Assembly (NCBI RefSeq): GCF_030285665.1 | Contig: NZ_CP127295.1 | Coordinates: 4,464,001 to 4,528,000 of the forward strand | Source of the DNA: Amycolatopsis mongoliensis | GTDB lineage: Bacteria; Actinomycetota; Actinomycetes; Mycobacteriales; Pseudonocardiaceae | DNA: 64,000 nt | Direction of reading: 5' to 3' | Shown here: piece after piece, positions 16,027 to 29,153 of the stretch | How the letters are laid out: the number at the start of each line of letters is the position of its first letter | How positions within the stretch are numbered: position 1 is the stretch's first letter | Made by a program: the position numbers and the translations under genes | The notes under the pieces: generated by a model | The model's database searches: none | What the model saw: only the letters and a program-made list of their open reading frames with translations | Told to the model about the DNA's origin: nothing

Positions 16027-17301
16027 ATGACCTCGACGATCGACCCAGTGCTCAACCGCTCCCTGGCCGACTACGACCCGGCGGTCGCCGCGGCGATCGA
16101 CGCCGAGCTGCACCGGCAGCAGTCGATGCTGGAGATGATCGCTTCCGAGAACTTCGCCCCGCTGAGCGTGTTGCAGGCGCAGGGCTCGGTGCTCACGAAC
16201 AAGTACGCCGAGGGCTACCCCGGCCGTCGCTACTACGGCGGCTGCGAGCACGTCGACGTCCTCGAGCGGCTCGCCATCGACCGCGTCAAGGCGCTGTTCG
16301 GCGCGGGGTTCGCCAACGTCCAGCCGCACTCGGGTGCCCAGGCCAACGCCGCCGCGATGGCCGCGCTCGTCAAGCCCGATGACAAGATCCTCGGCCTGTC
16401 GCTCGCCCACGGCGGCCACCTGACGCACGGCATGCGGATCAACTTCTCCGGCCTGCTCTACGACGTCGCCGCGTATGAAGTGTCCGAAAAGGACTTCCGG
16501 GTCGACATGGCCGAGGTCGAACGCCTGGCGAAGGAACACCGGCCGAAGCTGATCATCGCCGGCTGGTCGGCCTACCCGCGTCAGCTCGACTTCGCCCGCT
16601 TCCGCGCGATCGCCGACGAGGTCGGCGCGTACCTGCTGGTCGACATGGCCCACTTCGCCGGCCTGGTCGCCACCGGCCTGCACCCGTCGCCGGTGCCGCA
16701 CGCGCACGTCACGACGACCACCACGCACAAGACCCTCGGCGGCCCGCGCGGCGGCGTGATCCTGACGAACGACCCTGCCCTGGCCAAGAAGGTCAACTCC
16801 GCGGTGTTCCCCGGCCAGCAGGGCGGCCCGCTGGAACACGTCATCGCCGCCAAGGCCGTCGCGTTCAAGATGGCGTCCGAACCGGAGTTCGCCGAACGCC
16901 AGCAGCGGACCCTGCGCGGCGCGAAGCTCCTGGCTGAGCGGCTGGTGCGCGAGGACGACATCTCCGTGTTGACCGGCGGCACCGACGTCCACCTGGTGCT
17001 CGTCGACCTGCGCGACTCCGAGCTGGACGGCAAGCAGGCCGAGGACCGGCTGCACGACGTCGGCATCACGGTGAACCGCAACGCCGTCCCGTTCGACCCC
17101 CGCCCGCCGATGGTCACCTCCGGCCTGCGGATCGGCACGCCGGCCCTGGCCACCCGCGGGTTCGGCGACGCCGAGTTCCGCGAAGCCGCCGACGTCATCG
17201 CCGAAGCGTTGAGGCCCGGCTTCGACGCCGTGAAGCTGCGCACCCGCGTCACCGCCCTCGCCGAGGCTTTCCCGCTTTACCCGAAGGAGGAGGTCCGATG
17301 A
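16027..17301 (+). CDS. glyA: Serine hydroxymethyltransferase
   Basis: A 424-residue PLP enzyme that interconverts glycine plus 5,10-methylene-THF with serine plus THF. The family stretches [35 protein letters not shown] and the PLP lysine motif [14 protein letters not shown] are present. The ATG at 16027 is used because GGAAGG lies six bases upstream; a GTG one codon earlier is too close. In this operon it likely runs toward serine, using glycine and the methylene-THF made by the oxidases downstream. It overlaps soxB by four bases. A housekeeping copy elsewhere is likely. Confidence 0.95.
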   Translation: MTSTIDPVLNRSLADYDPAVAAAIDAELHRQQSMLEMIASENFAPLSVLQAQGSVLTNKYAEGYPGRRYYGGCEHVDVLERLAIDRVKALFGAGFANVQPHSGAQANAAAMAALVKPDDKILGLSLAHGGHLTHGMRINFSGLLYDVAAYEVSEKDFRVDMAEVERLAKEHRPKLIIAGWSAYPRQLDFARFRAIADEVGAYLLVDMAHFAGLVATGLHPSPVPHAHVTTTTTHKTLGGPRGGVILTNDPALAKKVNSAVFPGQQGGPLEHVIAAKAVAFKMASEPEFAERQQRTLRGAKLLAERLVREDDISVLTGGTDVHLVLVDLRDSELDGKQAEDRLHDVGITVNRNAVPFDPRPPMVTSGLRIGTPALATRGFGDAEFREAADVIAEALRPGFDAVKLRTRVTALAEAFPLYPKEEVR

Positions 17302-18512
17302 CCGACCTGCCGGACCACCCCGACTTCCTCTGGGCCGACCCGGAGCCGAAGAAGGCCTACGACGTGATCGTCGTGGGCGGCGGCGGGCACGGCCTCGCCA
17401 CCGCCTACTACCTGGCCAAGGTGCACGGCATCACCAACGTCGCCGTGCTGGAGAAGGGCTGGCTCGCGGGCGGCAACATGGCCCGCAACACCACGATCAT
17501 CCGCTCCAACTACCTCTGGGACGAGAGCTCCGGTATCTACGAGCACTCCCTCAAGCTGTGGGAAGGCCTCGAAGAGGACCTCGGCTACCCGATCCTGTTC
17601 AGCCAGCGCGGGGTGCTGAACCTGGCGCACAGCCTGCAGGACGTCCGCGACAGCGTCCGCCGCGTCGAGGCCAACAAGCTCAACGGCATCGACGCCGAAT
17701 GGGTGGACGCCGACGGCGTCAAGGAGATCTGCCCGATCGTCAACACCTCGCCGGACGTCCGCTACCCGGTGCTCGGCGCGACCTTCCAGCCGCGCGCCGG
17801 CATCGCGAAGCACGACTACGTGGCCTGGGGCTTCGCCCGCGCCGCGCACGAGCGGGGCGTCGACCTCATCCAGAACTGCGAGGTCACCGGCATCTCCACC
17901 ACGGACGGGCGGGTCACCGGCGTCGAGACGTCGAGGGGCCGGATCGCCGCGGGCAAGGTCGCGCTGTGCGCTGCCGGGCACTCTTCGGTGCTGGCCCGCA
18001 TGGTGGGGCTCGACCTGCCGCTGATGTCGCATCCGTTGCAGGCGCTGGTGTCCGAGCTGCTGGAGCCGATCCACCCGACGGTCGTCATGTCGAACGCCGT
18101 GCACGTCTACGTTTCCCAGGCGCACAAGGGCGAGCTGGTCATGGGCGCGGGCATCGACAGCTACAACGGCTACGGCCAGCGCGGCTCGTTCCACATCATC
18201 GAGCAGCAGATGGCCGCCGCGCTGGAGCTGTTCCCGGTGTTCGCACGGGCGCACCTGCTGCGGACGTGGGCGGGCATCGTCGACGTCAGCCCGGACGCGT
18301 CGCCGATCATCGGCCTGACCCCGGTCGAGAACCTGTTCCTCAACTGCGGCTGGGGCACCGGCGGCTTCAAGGCCACGCCCGGAGTCGGTGACGTCTTCGC
18401 GGCCACCATCGCGCGGGGCAAGCCGCACGAGTACGCCGAGCCGTTCAGCTTGGACCGGTTCACCACCGGTGCCCTCGTCGACGAGCACGGCGCCGCCGCC
18501 GTGGCCCACTAG
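17298..18512 (+). CDS. soxB: Sarcosine oxidase beta subunit
   Basis: A 404-residue flavoprotein subunit of heterotetrameric sarcosine oxidase. It has the dinucleotide motif [17 protein letters not shown] at about 23-39 and the family hallmark [15 protein letters not shown]. The C-terminal SPDASPIIG and [12 protein letters not shown] motifs are also present. This subunit binds FAD and covalent FMN and carries out sarcosine oxidation to glycine. Its start overlaps the glyA stop (ATGA), and soxD follows after eight bases, so subunits are made in stoichiometric order. Length is normal for the family. Confidence 0.95.
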   Translation: MTDLPDHPDFLWADPEPKKAYDVIVVGGGGHGLATAYYLAKVHGITNVAVLEKGWLAGGNMARNTTIIRSNYLWDESSGIYEHSLKLWEGLEEDLGYPILFSQRGVLNLAHSLQDVRDSVRRVEANKLNGIDAEWVDADGVKEICPIVNTSPDVRYPVLGATFQPRAGIAKHDYVAWGFARAAHERGVDLIQNCEVTGISTTDGRVTGVETSRGRIAAGKVALCAAGHSSVLARMVGLDLPLMSHPLQALVSELLEPIHPTVVMSNAVHVYVSQAHKGELVMGAGIDSYNGYGQRGSFHIIEQQMAAALELFPVFARAHLLRTWAGIVDVSPDASPIIGLTPVENLFLNCGWGTGGFKATPGVGDVFAATIARGKPHEYAEPFSLDRFTTGALVDEHGAAAVAH

Positions 18513-18520
18513 GAGAATCC

Positions 18521-18799
18521 GTGCAACTCATTCCCTGCCCGTGGTGCGGGCCGCGCGAAGAGGCCGAGTTCCACTACGGCGGCCAAGCCCACGTCGCCTA
18601 CCCGTCGGATCCGTCGGCGTTGTCGGACGAGGAGTGGGCGAAGTTCGTCTTCTTCCGCGCCAACCCGAGCGGGCCGTTCGCCGAGCGCTGGAGCCACTCC
18701 GCGGGGTGCCGCCGGTGGTTCAACGCCGTCCGCGACACCCGCACCCACGACCTCCTGGCGGTCTACCGCCTCGACGAGCCGAAGCCGGTGATCCCGTGA
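18521..18799 (+). CDS. soxD: Sarcosine oxidase delta subunit
   Basis: A 92-residue zinc protein. The zinc ligands are evident as C6-P-W-C9 and H59-S-A-G-C63, with the family ending CRRWFNAVRDTRTH. It is a small structural subunit of heterotetrameric sarcosine oxidase. The start is GTG with AGGAGA upstream. Its end overlaps the soxA start by four bases (GTGA). Nothing unusual is seen. Confidence 0.95.
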   Translation: MQLIPCPWCGPREEAEFHYGGQAHVAYPSDPSALSDEEWAKFVFFRANPSGPFAERWSHSAGCRRWFNAVRDTRTHDLLAVYRLDEPKPVIP

Positions 18800-21354
18800 C
18801 CCGACTGCCCGACCGCGGCCGCGTCGACCGCGGCGCCCCGCTCAAGTTCACCTTCGACGGCCGCGAGCTGACCGGCTTCCGCGGCGACACCCTCGCGTCG
18901 GCGTTGCTCGCCAACGGCATCCACCAGGTCACGACCAGCATCAAGTACGGACGGCCGCGCGGCATCGTCGCGGCCGGCGTCGAAGACTCGAACGCGCTGG
19001 TGCAGATCGAGGCGCCGTTCCCGGAGCCGATGCTGAGCGCGACCACCGTCGAGCTGTACGACGGTCTCGAAGCGCGCGGCCTCCCCGGGCGAGGTCGCCT
19101 GGCCACCGGGCCGGACCCGGCCCGGTACGACGCCAAGCACGTCCACTGCGACGTCCTGGTCGTCGGCGCCGGACCCGCCGGCCTCGCCGCGGCGGCCGAA
19201 GCCGAAGGCCGGGTGCTGCTGGTCGACGACCAGCCCGACGGCGAAGCTCCCGAGGGAGTCCGGTTCCTCTCGCGCACGACGGCGTTCGGGATCTACGACG
19301 ACGGATTCGTGCTGGCCCTGGAACGCCGGGGCGAGCCCGCGGCCCCCGAAAAGATCTCGCGGCAACGGGTCTGGCGGATCCGGGCGAAGCGGATCGTCCT
19401 CGCGACCGGCGCGCACGAGCGGCCGATCGTGTTCCCGGACAACGACCGTCCCGGCATCATGCTCGCCGGCGCCGCCCGCACCTACCTGAACCGCTACGGA
19501 GTCCTGGCCGGGCAGCGGGTCGTCGTGTTCACCACCAACGACAGCGCGTACGACGCCGCCTCCGAACTGGCCGAGGCCGGGGCCGAGATCGTGCGGATCG
19601 TCGACGCCCGGGAGGGCCACGGCGTCATCGGCACCGACGGCGACACGCACGTCACCGCCGCCCACGTGGCAAAACTGGGCGAGACGCAGGGGGAGCGGGT
19701 GCCGTGCGACCTGCTGCTCGTGTCCGGCGGCTGGAACCCGGCGGTGCACCTGTTCAGCCAGGCCCGCGGCAAGCTCCGGTACGCGCCGGAACTGGGCGCG
19801 TACGTCCCGGATGGCGACCTGCCGACGGTGAGCGTCGTCGGGGCCGCCGCGGGCGGAGGCCTGCCGGAAGCGAAGATCCTTTGGCAGGTGCCCACACCGG
19901 GGTCCGAAGTGGACACCCGGTTCGTCGACCAGCAGCGCGACGCGACCGTGTCCGACGTCCTGCGCGCCACCGGCGCCGGACTGCGCTCGCTGGAGCACAT
20001 CAAGCGCTACACGACCATCGGTACCGCCCACGACCAGGGCAAGACGTCCGGCCTGCTCGCCGCGGGCATCACTGCGGAGGCGCTCGGTGTCGACCTGTCG
20101 ACGCAGCGCCCGACGACGTTCCGGCCGCCGTACACGCCGGTTTCGTTCGCCGCGCTGGCCGGACGGAACCGCGGCGACCTGCACGATCCCGTGCGCGTCA
20201 CCACGATCCACCCGTGGCACATCGAGCACGGCGCCGAGTTCGAGAACGTCGGCCAGTGGAAGCGGCCGTGGTACTACCCGCGACCCGGCGAGTCGATGCA
20301 CGACGCCGTCCGGCGGGAGTGCCGCGCGGCCCGGAACGACGTCGCCGTGATGGACGGATCCACGCTCGGCAAGATCGACGTCCAGGGCCCGGACGCCGGC
20401 TGGTTCCTCGACATGCTCTACACGAACATGATGAGCACCCTGAAAGTCGGCCGGATCCGCTATGGCGTCATGTGCGGCGTCGACGGCATGGTGATCGACG
20501 ACGGCACGGTCATCCGCGTCGCCGAAGACCGGTTCCTGGTCACCACCACGACCGGCAACGCGGCGATGGTCCTCGAGTGGATGGAGGAGTGGCTGCAGAC
20601 GGAGTGGCCGCACCTGAGCGTCTTCGCGACGTCGGTCACCGAGCACTGGGCCACGATCCCGCTGGTCGGGCCGCGTTCGCGCGAAGTGCTCAGCCACTTG
20701 GCGCCGGACCTCGACGTGTCCAACGAAGCCTTCGGGTTCATGACCTGGCAGGACGCCGAGGTCGCTGGCCTCCAGGCGCGGGTCTGCCGGATCAGCTTCT
20801 CCGGCGAACTGGCCTACGAGATCAACGTCCCCTCGTGGCACGGGATCGCGCTGTGGGAGTCCATAGTGGACGCCGGTGCCACGCCGTACGGCACCGAAAC
20901 CATGCACGTCCTGCGCGCCGAGAAGGGCTACCCGATCATCGGCCAGGACACCGACGGCACGGTGACCCCGCAGGACCTCGGGATGTCCTGGGTGGTGTCG
21001 AAGAAGAAGGCCGACTTCCTCGGCAAACGCTCCTTCGCCCGCGCCGAGAACACCCGGCCCGACCGCAAGCACCTGGTCGGACTGCTGCCGGTCGACCCCT
21101 CGGTGCTGCTGCCCGAAGGCGGGCAGATCATCGAGTCCGACGTCGTGCCCGAACCGCCGGTGCGGATGCTCGGCCACGTCACCTCCAGCTACGACAGCGC
21201 CGCGCTCGGCCGGACGTTCGCGCTGGCCCTGGTGCGCTCCGGACGCGAGCGCATCGGGGAAACGCTGTACGTCCCCGTCGGCGACCAGGTGGTGCCGGTG
21301 ACCGTGACCGAGTCCGTGCTCTTCGACAAGGAAGGAGCCCGCCGTGACGGTTGA
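18796..21354 (+). CDS. soxA: Sarcosine oxidase alpha subunit, short form
   Basis: An 852-residue subunit. It has an N-terminal ferredoxin-like fold (LKFTFDGRELTGFRGDTLASALLANG) and a dinucleotide-binding region (CDVLVVGAGPAGLAAAAEAEGRVLLVDDQP, IVLATGAHERPIVFPDNDRPGIM). The C-terminal glycine-cleavage T-like domain, which transfers the methylene group to THF, includes NDVAVMDGSTLGKIDVQGPDA and RISFSGELAYEINV. Family members I recall are about 950-970 residues. The shortage lies just after VLLVDDQP, where the usual insert before the RTTAFGIYDD strand is missing. The GTG start overlaps soxD. All major motifs are intact, so activity is expected. Confidence 0.93.
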   Translation: MTRLPDRGRVDRGAPLKFTFDGRELTGFRGDTLASALLANGIHQVTTSIKYGRPRGIVAAGVEDSNALVQIEAPFPEPMLSATTVELYDGLEARGLPGRGRLATGPDPARYDAKHVHCDVLVVGAGPAGLAAAAEAEGRVLLVDDQPDGEAPEGVRFLSRTTAFGIYDDGFVLALERRGEPAAPEKISRQRVWRIRAKRIVLATGAHERPIVFPDNDRPGIMLAGAARTYLNRYGVLAGQRVVVFTTNDSAYDAASELAEAGAEIVRIVDAREGHGVIGTDGDTHVTAAHVAKLGETQGERVPCDLLLVSGGWNPAVHLFSQARGKLRYAPELGAYVPDGDLPTVSVVGAAAGGGLPEAKILWQVPTPGSEVDTRFVDQQRDATVSDVLRATGAGLRSLEHIKRYTTIGTAHDQGKTSGLLAAGITAEALGVDLSTQRPTTFRPPYTPVSFAALAGRNRGDLHDPVRVTTIHPWHIEHGAEFENVGQWKRPWYYPRPGESMHDAVRRECRAARNDVAVMDGSTLGKIDVQGPDAGWFLDMLYTNMMSTLKVGRIRYGVMCGVDGMVIDDGTVIRVAEDRFLVTTTTGNAAMVLEWMEEWLQTEWPHLSVFATSVTEHWATIPLVGPRSREVLSHLAPDLDVSNEAFGFMTWQDAEVAGLQARVCRISFSGELAYEINVPSWHGIALWESIVDAGATPYGTETMHVLRAEKGYPIIGQDTDGTVTPQDLGMSWVVSKKKADFLGKRSFARAENTRPDRKHLVGLLPVDPSVLLPEGGQIIESDVVPEPPVRMLGHVTSSYDSAALGRTFALALVRSGRERIGETLYVPVGDQVVPVTVTESVLFDKEGARRDG

Positions 21355-21816
21355 CGCGGTCGAAGAACCGTTCCGCAGCCAGCTCACCGTGCGCCTCCGC
21401 GACGGGCACGCCCTGCTCGGCGTCGACCTGCCGGGGCCGTGCACGTTCACCAGCGGCCACGGTGTGGACATCCTGTGGATGGGTCCGGACGAGTACCTCG
21501 TGCTCGCCGAACCCGGCCGCCAGGTCGAGCTGGAAACCAGGCTGCGTGACGAGGGCGCGTTGGCGGTGGTCGATGTCTCGGCGCAGCGCAACGCCGTGCG
21601 GCTCACCGGGGAGCACGCGCGGGACGTCCTGGCCCACGGGTGCTCGATCGACCTCGACCCGTCGGTGTCGCCGCCCGGCACGTGCGTGCAGACGCTGTTC
21701 GCGCGCACCGGGATCGTGCTCATGGTCCGGGAAGAGGGCTTCACGATCCTCGTCCGCCAGTCGTTCTCGAACTACTTCACGGCCTGGCTGGCCGACGCGA
21801 GTCCGGAGTACGCCCG

Positions 21817-21820
<4 letters not shown>
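21344..21820 (+). CDS. soxG: Sarcosine oxidase gamma subunit
   Basis: A 158-residue gamma subunit, recognisable from LWMGPDEYLVLAEPG, DVSAQRNAVRLTGEHARDVLAHGCSIDL and the closing VRQSFSNYFTAWL. It has the fold of a reduced T-protein and stabilises the alpha subunit. The GTG start lies 11 bases inside soxA. The next gene, purU, starts at its stop (ATGA). The order B-D-A-G is the standard actinobacterial one. Confidence 0.93.
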
Positions 21821-25105
<3,285 letters not shown>

Positions 25106-25209
25106 GTTGCCCATCCGGCCGAAAGCAGGCGGAGACGTTCCGTGACCGATCAGCTCGAGGCGCCGGTTTCCGCCGTGGCTGCCGTCGGATCGGCAACGAA
25201 AGGCACAGC

Positions 25210-25728
25210 ATGCGTGACCAGATCCTGAGCGACTTCCTCAAGACCCTCGCGTCCGACGCCTCTCCGGGCGGCGGCGCGACGGCGGCACTGCACGTCGCCC
25301 AGGCCGCGGCGCTGGTCGGCAAGGCGTCGCCCGACGGGCGCGAAGCCGGGGCGCTGAGCATGCACGCGTTGCGGCTGGCGGAGAAGGAGGCACACGCGGC
25401 GGCCATCCTCGGCCGGGCGCGCCGGCTGCCGCCCGGTGAAGCGCGGGACTCCGCGGTGGCCGAAGCCCGCCGCCGCGCGTGCGAACCGGCGGCGGAGGTG
25501 ATCAGGGCCGCGGCGGCGGTGCTGGACCTGGCGGACCGGGTGCCACCGGACCCGCTGGTGGCCACGGACCTGACGGCGGTGGCGGAGACGGCCAGGGCCG
25601 CCGCGACGACGGCCGGGGTGAGCATCGAGATCCACTCCGGCGCCGTCGCCGGGCCCGAAGTGGCCGCGGTGTGCGAGCACGCGGACCGCTTGACGGCCGC
25701 GGCCAGGGAGGTGGTGGTCCCGGCGTAA
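25210..25728 (+). CDS. fchA: Methenyl-THF cyclohydrolase / formimino-THF cyclodeaminase-like protein
   Basis: A 172-residue all-helical protein of the FTCD-C family. It opens with LSDFLKTLASDASPGGGATAALHVAQAAALVGKA, the conserved cyclodeaminase/cyclohydrolase motif. Members convert 5,10-methenyl-THF to 10-formyl-THF or act on formimino-THF. It is shorter than the roughly 205 residues I expect, so part of the C-terminal helical bundle may be reduced. It lies 104 bases after dimethylglycine oxidase on the same strand and would feed purU. No methylene-THF dehydrogenase is in the window, so one must be supplied elsewhere. Confidence 0.8.
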   Translation: MRDQILSDFLKTLASDASPGGGATAALHVAQAAALVGKASPDGREAGALSMHALRLAEKEAHAAAILGRARRLPPGEARDSAVAEARRRACEPAAEVIRAAAAVLDLADRVPPDPLVATDLTAVAETARAAATTAGVSIEIHSGAVAGPEVAAVCEHADRLTAAAREVVVPA

Positions 25729-25862
25729 CGTCGATCACGGCGGCATGCCGGCCGGTCGTCTCGGGTACATCCACAGCATCTCCATGGAACCGCGCCAGGT
25801 AATTCTCAGGAACGCGGGGTTTCCTGGAACGGCCGGAGGCTTGTCGAGGGCTGGAGCTGTGC

Positions 25863-27224
25863 ATGAGCGAGTACGACCGAGGACCGCGGGGCGGCGGCGA
25901 GTACCCGTACGGCTACGGCCAGGGCGAGTACCCGCAGGGTCAGGGCTACTACGACCAGCAGCCCTACGACCAGCAGCAGTACTACGGGCAGCAGCCGTAC
26001 AACCACCAGTACGGCCAGGCCCGCGACCAGTGGGGCCGCCCGTACCCGCCCCAGTACACCCAGCCCCAGGGCTTCCACGGCCCCGACGGGTACGGCTACC
26101 CGCCGCCCGTTCCGGCACCGCCGCGCCGGCGTCCGCTGCGGGCCCTGACCGTCGTCGCGGTCGCCCTCGCCGTGGTCGCCGGGCTCGGCATCGGCCACCT
26201 CATCTCCGCCTCGAACAGCCCCTCCGCGAGCGGCAACCAGAACTTCGGGTTCTCCGGGCAGCCCAGCGCGTCCAACACCACGCTCGACGCCGACGCCGTG
26301 GCCGCGAAGGTCAACCCGGCCATCGTCAACGTCAACACCGAGCTCGGCCTGCAGGGCGCGGCCGCCGCCGGCACCGGCATCGTGCTCACCGCGGACGGCG
26401 AGGTGCTCACGAACAACCACGTCGTCGCCGGCGCGACCAGCATCAAGGTCACCAGCATCGGCACCGGGGACACGTACCAGGCCCACGTCGTGGGGTACGA
26501 CCGCAGCGAGGACATCGCGGTCATCCAGCTCGAGGACGCGTCCGGCCTGCCCACCGCGAGCATCGGCGACTCCTCGACGGTCAAGGTCGGCGACCAGATC
26601 CTCGGCCTCGGCAACGCCGGCGGCCGCGGCGGCGACCCCGTGCCGGCGCCCGGCACGGTGACCGCGCTGGACCAGTCGATCACCGCCTCCGACGAGTCCA
26701 GCGGGTCGTCCGAGCAGCTCACCGGGCTCATCCAGGTCCGCGCGAACATCGAGTCCGGCGACTCCGGTGGCCCGCTCGTCAACGCGAACGCGCAGGTCGT
26801 CGGCGTCGACACCGCCGCGTCCACCGGGTACCAGCTCAACGGCCGCCGCAGCGGCGCCGGTGGCCAGGGCTTCGCCATCCCGATCAACCAGGCCATCGAC
26901 ATCGCGCACCGGATCGTCGCGGGCACCGCGTCGGACAAGATCCACATCGGCAAGACGGCGTTCATCGGCGTCTCGGTGTCGGACGCGCCGGGCCAGGGCG
27001 CCCGGGTCCGCGAGGTCGTCTCCCGCGGCCCGGCGCAGCAGGCGGGCCTCGCGGCCGGGGACGTGATCACCGCCATCGACGGCAAGGCGATCGACTCGGC
27101 GACGACCCTGACGAGCGTGATGGACACCCACCACCCGGGCGACAAGCTGACGCTGACCGTGTCGGACGCTTCCGGCGGGCAGCAGCAGGTTCAGGTGACG
27201 GCGGCCGAGGGGCCCGTGGGCTGA
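25863..27224 (+). CDS. HtrA-like membrane-anchored serine protease
   Basis: A 453-residue trypsin-like S1C protease. The first 80 residues are low-complexity Gly/Tyr/Gln (YGQGEYPQGQGYYDQQ). One membrane helix follows at about 96-114 (ALTVVAVALAVVAGLGIGHLI), then the protease domain. The triad is H186 in NNHVV, D217 in EDIAVIQ and S301 in SGDSGGPLV. A C-terminal PDZ domain (TAFIGVSVSD ... AGLAAGDVITAIDGKAI) ends the protein. This is the plan of actinobacterial PepD/HtrA proteins that handle misfolded envelope proteins outside the membrane. It appears monocistronic. Confidence 0.9.
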   Translation: MSEYDRGPRGGGEYPYGYGQGEYPQGQGYYDQQPYDQQQYYGQQPYNHQYGQARDQWGRPYPPQYTQPQGFHGPDGYGYPPPVPAPPRRRPLRALTVVAVALAVVAGLGIGHLISASNSPSASGNQNFGFSGQPSASNTTLDADAVAAKVNPAIVNVNTELGLQGAAAAGTGIVLTADGEVLTNNHVVAGATSIKVTSIGTGDTYQAHVVGYDRSEDIAVIQLEDASGLPTASIGDSSTVKVGDQILGLGNAGGRGGDPVPAPGTVTALDQSITASDESSGSSEQLTGLIQVRANIESGDSGGPLVNANAQVVGVDTAASTGYQLNGRRSGAGGQGFAIPINQAIDIAHRIVAGTASDKIHIGKTAFIGVSVSDAPGQGARVREVVSRGPAQQAGLAAGDVITAIDGKAIDSATTLTSVMDTHHPGDKLTLTVSDASGGQQQVQVTAAEGPVG

Positions 27225-27228
27225 CGCG

Positions 27229-27603
27229 TCAGCGCAGCGTCTCGTTGAGCACCTCGCGGTGCGTCCGCTTCGCCGCGAGGTACCGCTCCCGGCCGGCGTC
27301 GGTGAGGGTGACGAAGATGCCGCGCCGGTCCACCTCGCACAGCGCGCGCTCGACCAGGCCTTCCCTCTCGAGGCGGGCGACCAGCCGCGAAGTGGCGCTC
27401 TGGCTGAGGTGGATGGCTCCGGTGAGGTCGGCCGAGCGGCACTTGAAGTCGCAGGTCGCGAGCCGTTCCAGGGCCTCGAACTCGTTCGCGCCGATCCCGT
27501 GGCGCTCCTGCAGGCGGCACTCGAGCGTGGTGAACACGGCCGAGTAGCGGGCCAGCAACTCGTGCCACTCCTGGACCAGACCCTGTTCAGCGACGTCGCT
27601 CAC
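27229..27603 (-). CDS. MarR-family regulator
   Basis: A 124-residue MarR protein. The winged-helix core runs through RLQERHGIGANEFEALERLATCDFKCRSADLTGAIHLSQSATSRLVARLEREGLVERALCEVDRRGIFVTLTDAGRERYLAA. A DRR-G wing is typical of the family. I place the start at the GTG 27603. An ATG at 27630 is in frame but overlaps the repeated operator-like elements, and neither has a ribosome binding site. It is divergent from the MFS gene at 27690 and probably represses it. Two cysteines (CDFKC) in the core could respond to oxidants. Confidence 0.85.
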   Translation of the reverse strand: MSDVAEQGLVQEWHELLARYSAVFTTLECRLQERHGIGANEFEALERLATCDFKCRSADLTGAIHLSQSATSRLVARLEREGLVERALCEVDRRGIFVTLTDAGRERYLAAKRTHREVLNETLR

Positions 27604-27611
27604 GGCGACCA

Positions 27612-27668
27612 AATTAGCATGCGCGGACATCAGATGCAAACACATTAAATGCATCGACATTAGATGCG
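27612..27668. promoter_or_regulatory. 15-bp-phased operator repeats between MarR and MFS genes
   Basis: ACATCAGATGCA (27627), ACATTAAATGCA (27642) and ACATTAGATGCG (27657) start exactly 15 bases apart. A degenerate fourth copy (AATTAGCATGCG) starts at 27612. Each unit is roughly symmetric (CATTNAATG). The row fills the gap between the divergent MarR and MFS genes and touches a TAGTGT -10-like element at 27677-27682. Confidence 0.75.
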
Positions 27669-27689
27669 TGTGCATGTAGTGTCGCCGGC

Positions 27690-29150
27690 ATGAGCTCTTC
27701 CGTGTCCTTGTCCACCACCTCGACCCGGTGGGACGCACGTCTCTGGGGTGTCCTGCTCACCGTTTCGATCGTCATCGGCCTCGACGCGCTCGACGTGTCG
27801 ATGGTCGGGGTCGCGCTCCCCGCCATCCAGGCCGACCTCGGCCTGTCCACCAACGCGCTGCAATGGGTCGTCAGCGGCTACGTCCTGGGCTACGGCGGGC
27901 TGCTGCTGCTCGGCGGGCGCACCGCCGACCTGCTCGGCCGCCGCCGTGTGTTCCTCGTGGCCGTCGCCGTGTTCGCGCTGGCCTCGCTGCTCGGCGGGCT
28001 CGTCGACGACGGCGCGCTGCTCATCGCGAGCCGCTTCATCAAGGGGCTGGCCGCCGCGTTCACCGCGCCGGCCGCGCTGTCCATCATCACCACGACGTTC
28101 CAGGAGGGCCCGGCCCGCAACAAGGCGATCAGCATCTTCGCCGTGTTCGGCGCCAGCGGGTACTCCGCCGGGCTCGTGTTCTCCGGCCTGCTGACCGAGG
28201 TCGGCTGGCGCTGGACGTTCCTGCTGCCCGCGCCGATCGCGCTGGTCGCCCTGGTGGCGGCGGGGAAGCTGATTCCGGCCTACGCCCGGGAAGAGGGCCG
28301 CGGCTACGACTTCCCGGGCGCCATCACCGGCGCCGCCGGTTCGCTGCTGCTGGTGTTCGGCGTCGTCGAGGCGCCCGAGATCGGCTGGGCCGCGCCGCGC
28401 ACGCTGATCACCTTCGCCGTCGCGCTCGCGTTGCTGGTGACGTTCGTGGTCATCGAGAAGCGCAGCAGCCACCCGTTGCTGCGCCTGGGGATCCTTCGCT
28501 CGGGACCGCTGGCGAGGGCGAACCTCGGCGGTGCGCTGTTCTTCGGCGCGTACATCGGGTTCCAGTTCGTCGTGATGCTGTACTTGCAGCGGGTGCTCGG
28601 CTGGTCGGCGCTGCAGACCGCGCTCGGCTTCCTGCCAGCGGCGCTGATCGTGGCGTTCGGCTCCCCGCGCATCGAGCCGCTGATCGACCGGGTCGGCACG
28701 CCGCGCACGATCTTCGCGGGCGTCGTCGCGCACGTCATCGGCTACGCGTTGTTCCTGCGGATCGACGAGCACTCGGGCTACGCGGGCAGCGTCCTGCCGA
28801 GCATGATCCTGCTCGGCATCGGCTTCACGCTGGCGTTCTCCTCGCTCAACATCCAGGCCACGGCCGGGATTCCGGACAGCGAGCAGGGGCTGGCGGGCGG
28901 CCTGCTGAACACGTCGCTGCAGGTGGGCGGCGCGATCGGGCTCGCGGTGGTGACGGCGGTCCTGACCGCGAACGGCGGCCGCGAGGCCTCCCCGGCGGCG
29001 CTGCTCACCGGCCTGACGCCGGCGCTGAGCGTGGTCACCGGCATCGCGGTCCTGGGCCTGCTGATCGCGATCAGCGGCCTGGTGGCCCGCAAGCAGCCGG
29101 TCGAAGAACCGGTCGCGGAGCCGGCGGACCTGCTGGCCCTCGCCGACTGA
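27690..29150 (+). CDS. DHA2-type MFS drug exporter
   Basis: A 486-residue, 14-helix major facilitator. Motif C-like ALDVSMVGVALPAIQADLG sits near the start and motif A is seen as GGRTADLLGRRRVFL. Further conserved text includes GASGYSAGLVFSGLLTEVGWRWTFLLPAPIAL. It is predicted to export a small hydrophobic compound with proton exchange. The neighbouring divergent MarR gene and its operator array suggest induction by the substrate. The ATG has no Shine-Dalgarno sequence. A TAGTGT seven bases upstream suggests a leaderless mRNA. The stop is followed within 3 bases by a long palindromic repeat. Confidence 0.9.
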   Translation: MSSSVSLSTTSTRWDARLWGVLLTVSIVIGLDALDVSMVGVALPAIQADLGLSTNALQWVVSGYVLGYGGLLLLGGRTADLLGRRRVFLVAVAVFALASLLGGLVDDGALLIASRFIKGLAAAFTAPAALSIITTTFQEGPARNKAISIFAVFGASGYSAGLVFSGLLTEVGWRWTFLLPAPIALVALVAAGKLIPAYAREEGRGYDFPGAITGAAGSLLLVFGVVEAPEIGWAAPRTLITFAVALALLVTFVVIEKRSSHPLLRLGILRSGPLARANLGGALFFGAYIGFQFVVMLYLQRVLGWSALQTALGFLPAALIVAFGSPRIEPLIDRVGTPRTIFAGVVAHVIGYALFLRIDEHSGYAGSVLPSMILLGIGFTLAFSSLNIQATAGIPDSEQGLAGGLLNTSLQVGGAIGLAVVTAVLTANGGREASPAALLTGLTPALSVVTGIAVLGLLIAISGLVARKQPVEEPVAEPADLLALAD

Positions 29151-29153
29151 CCC

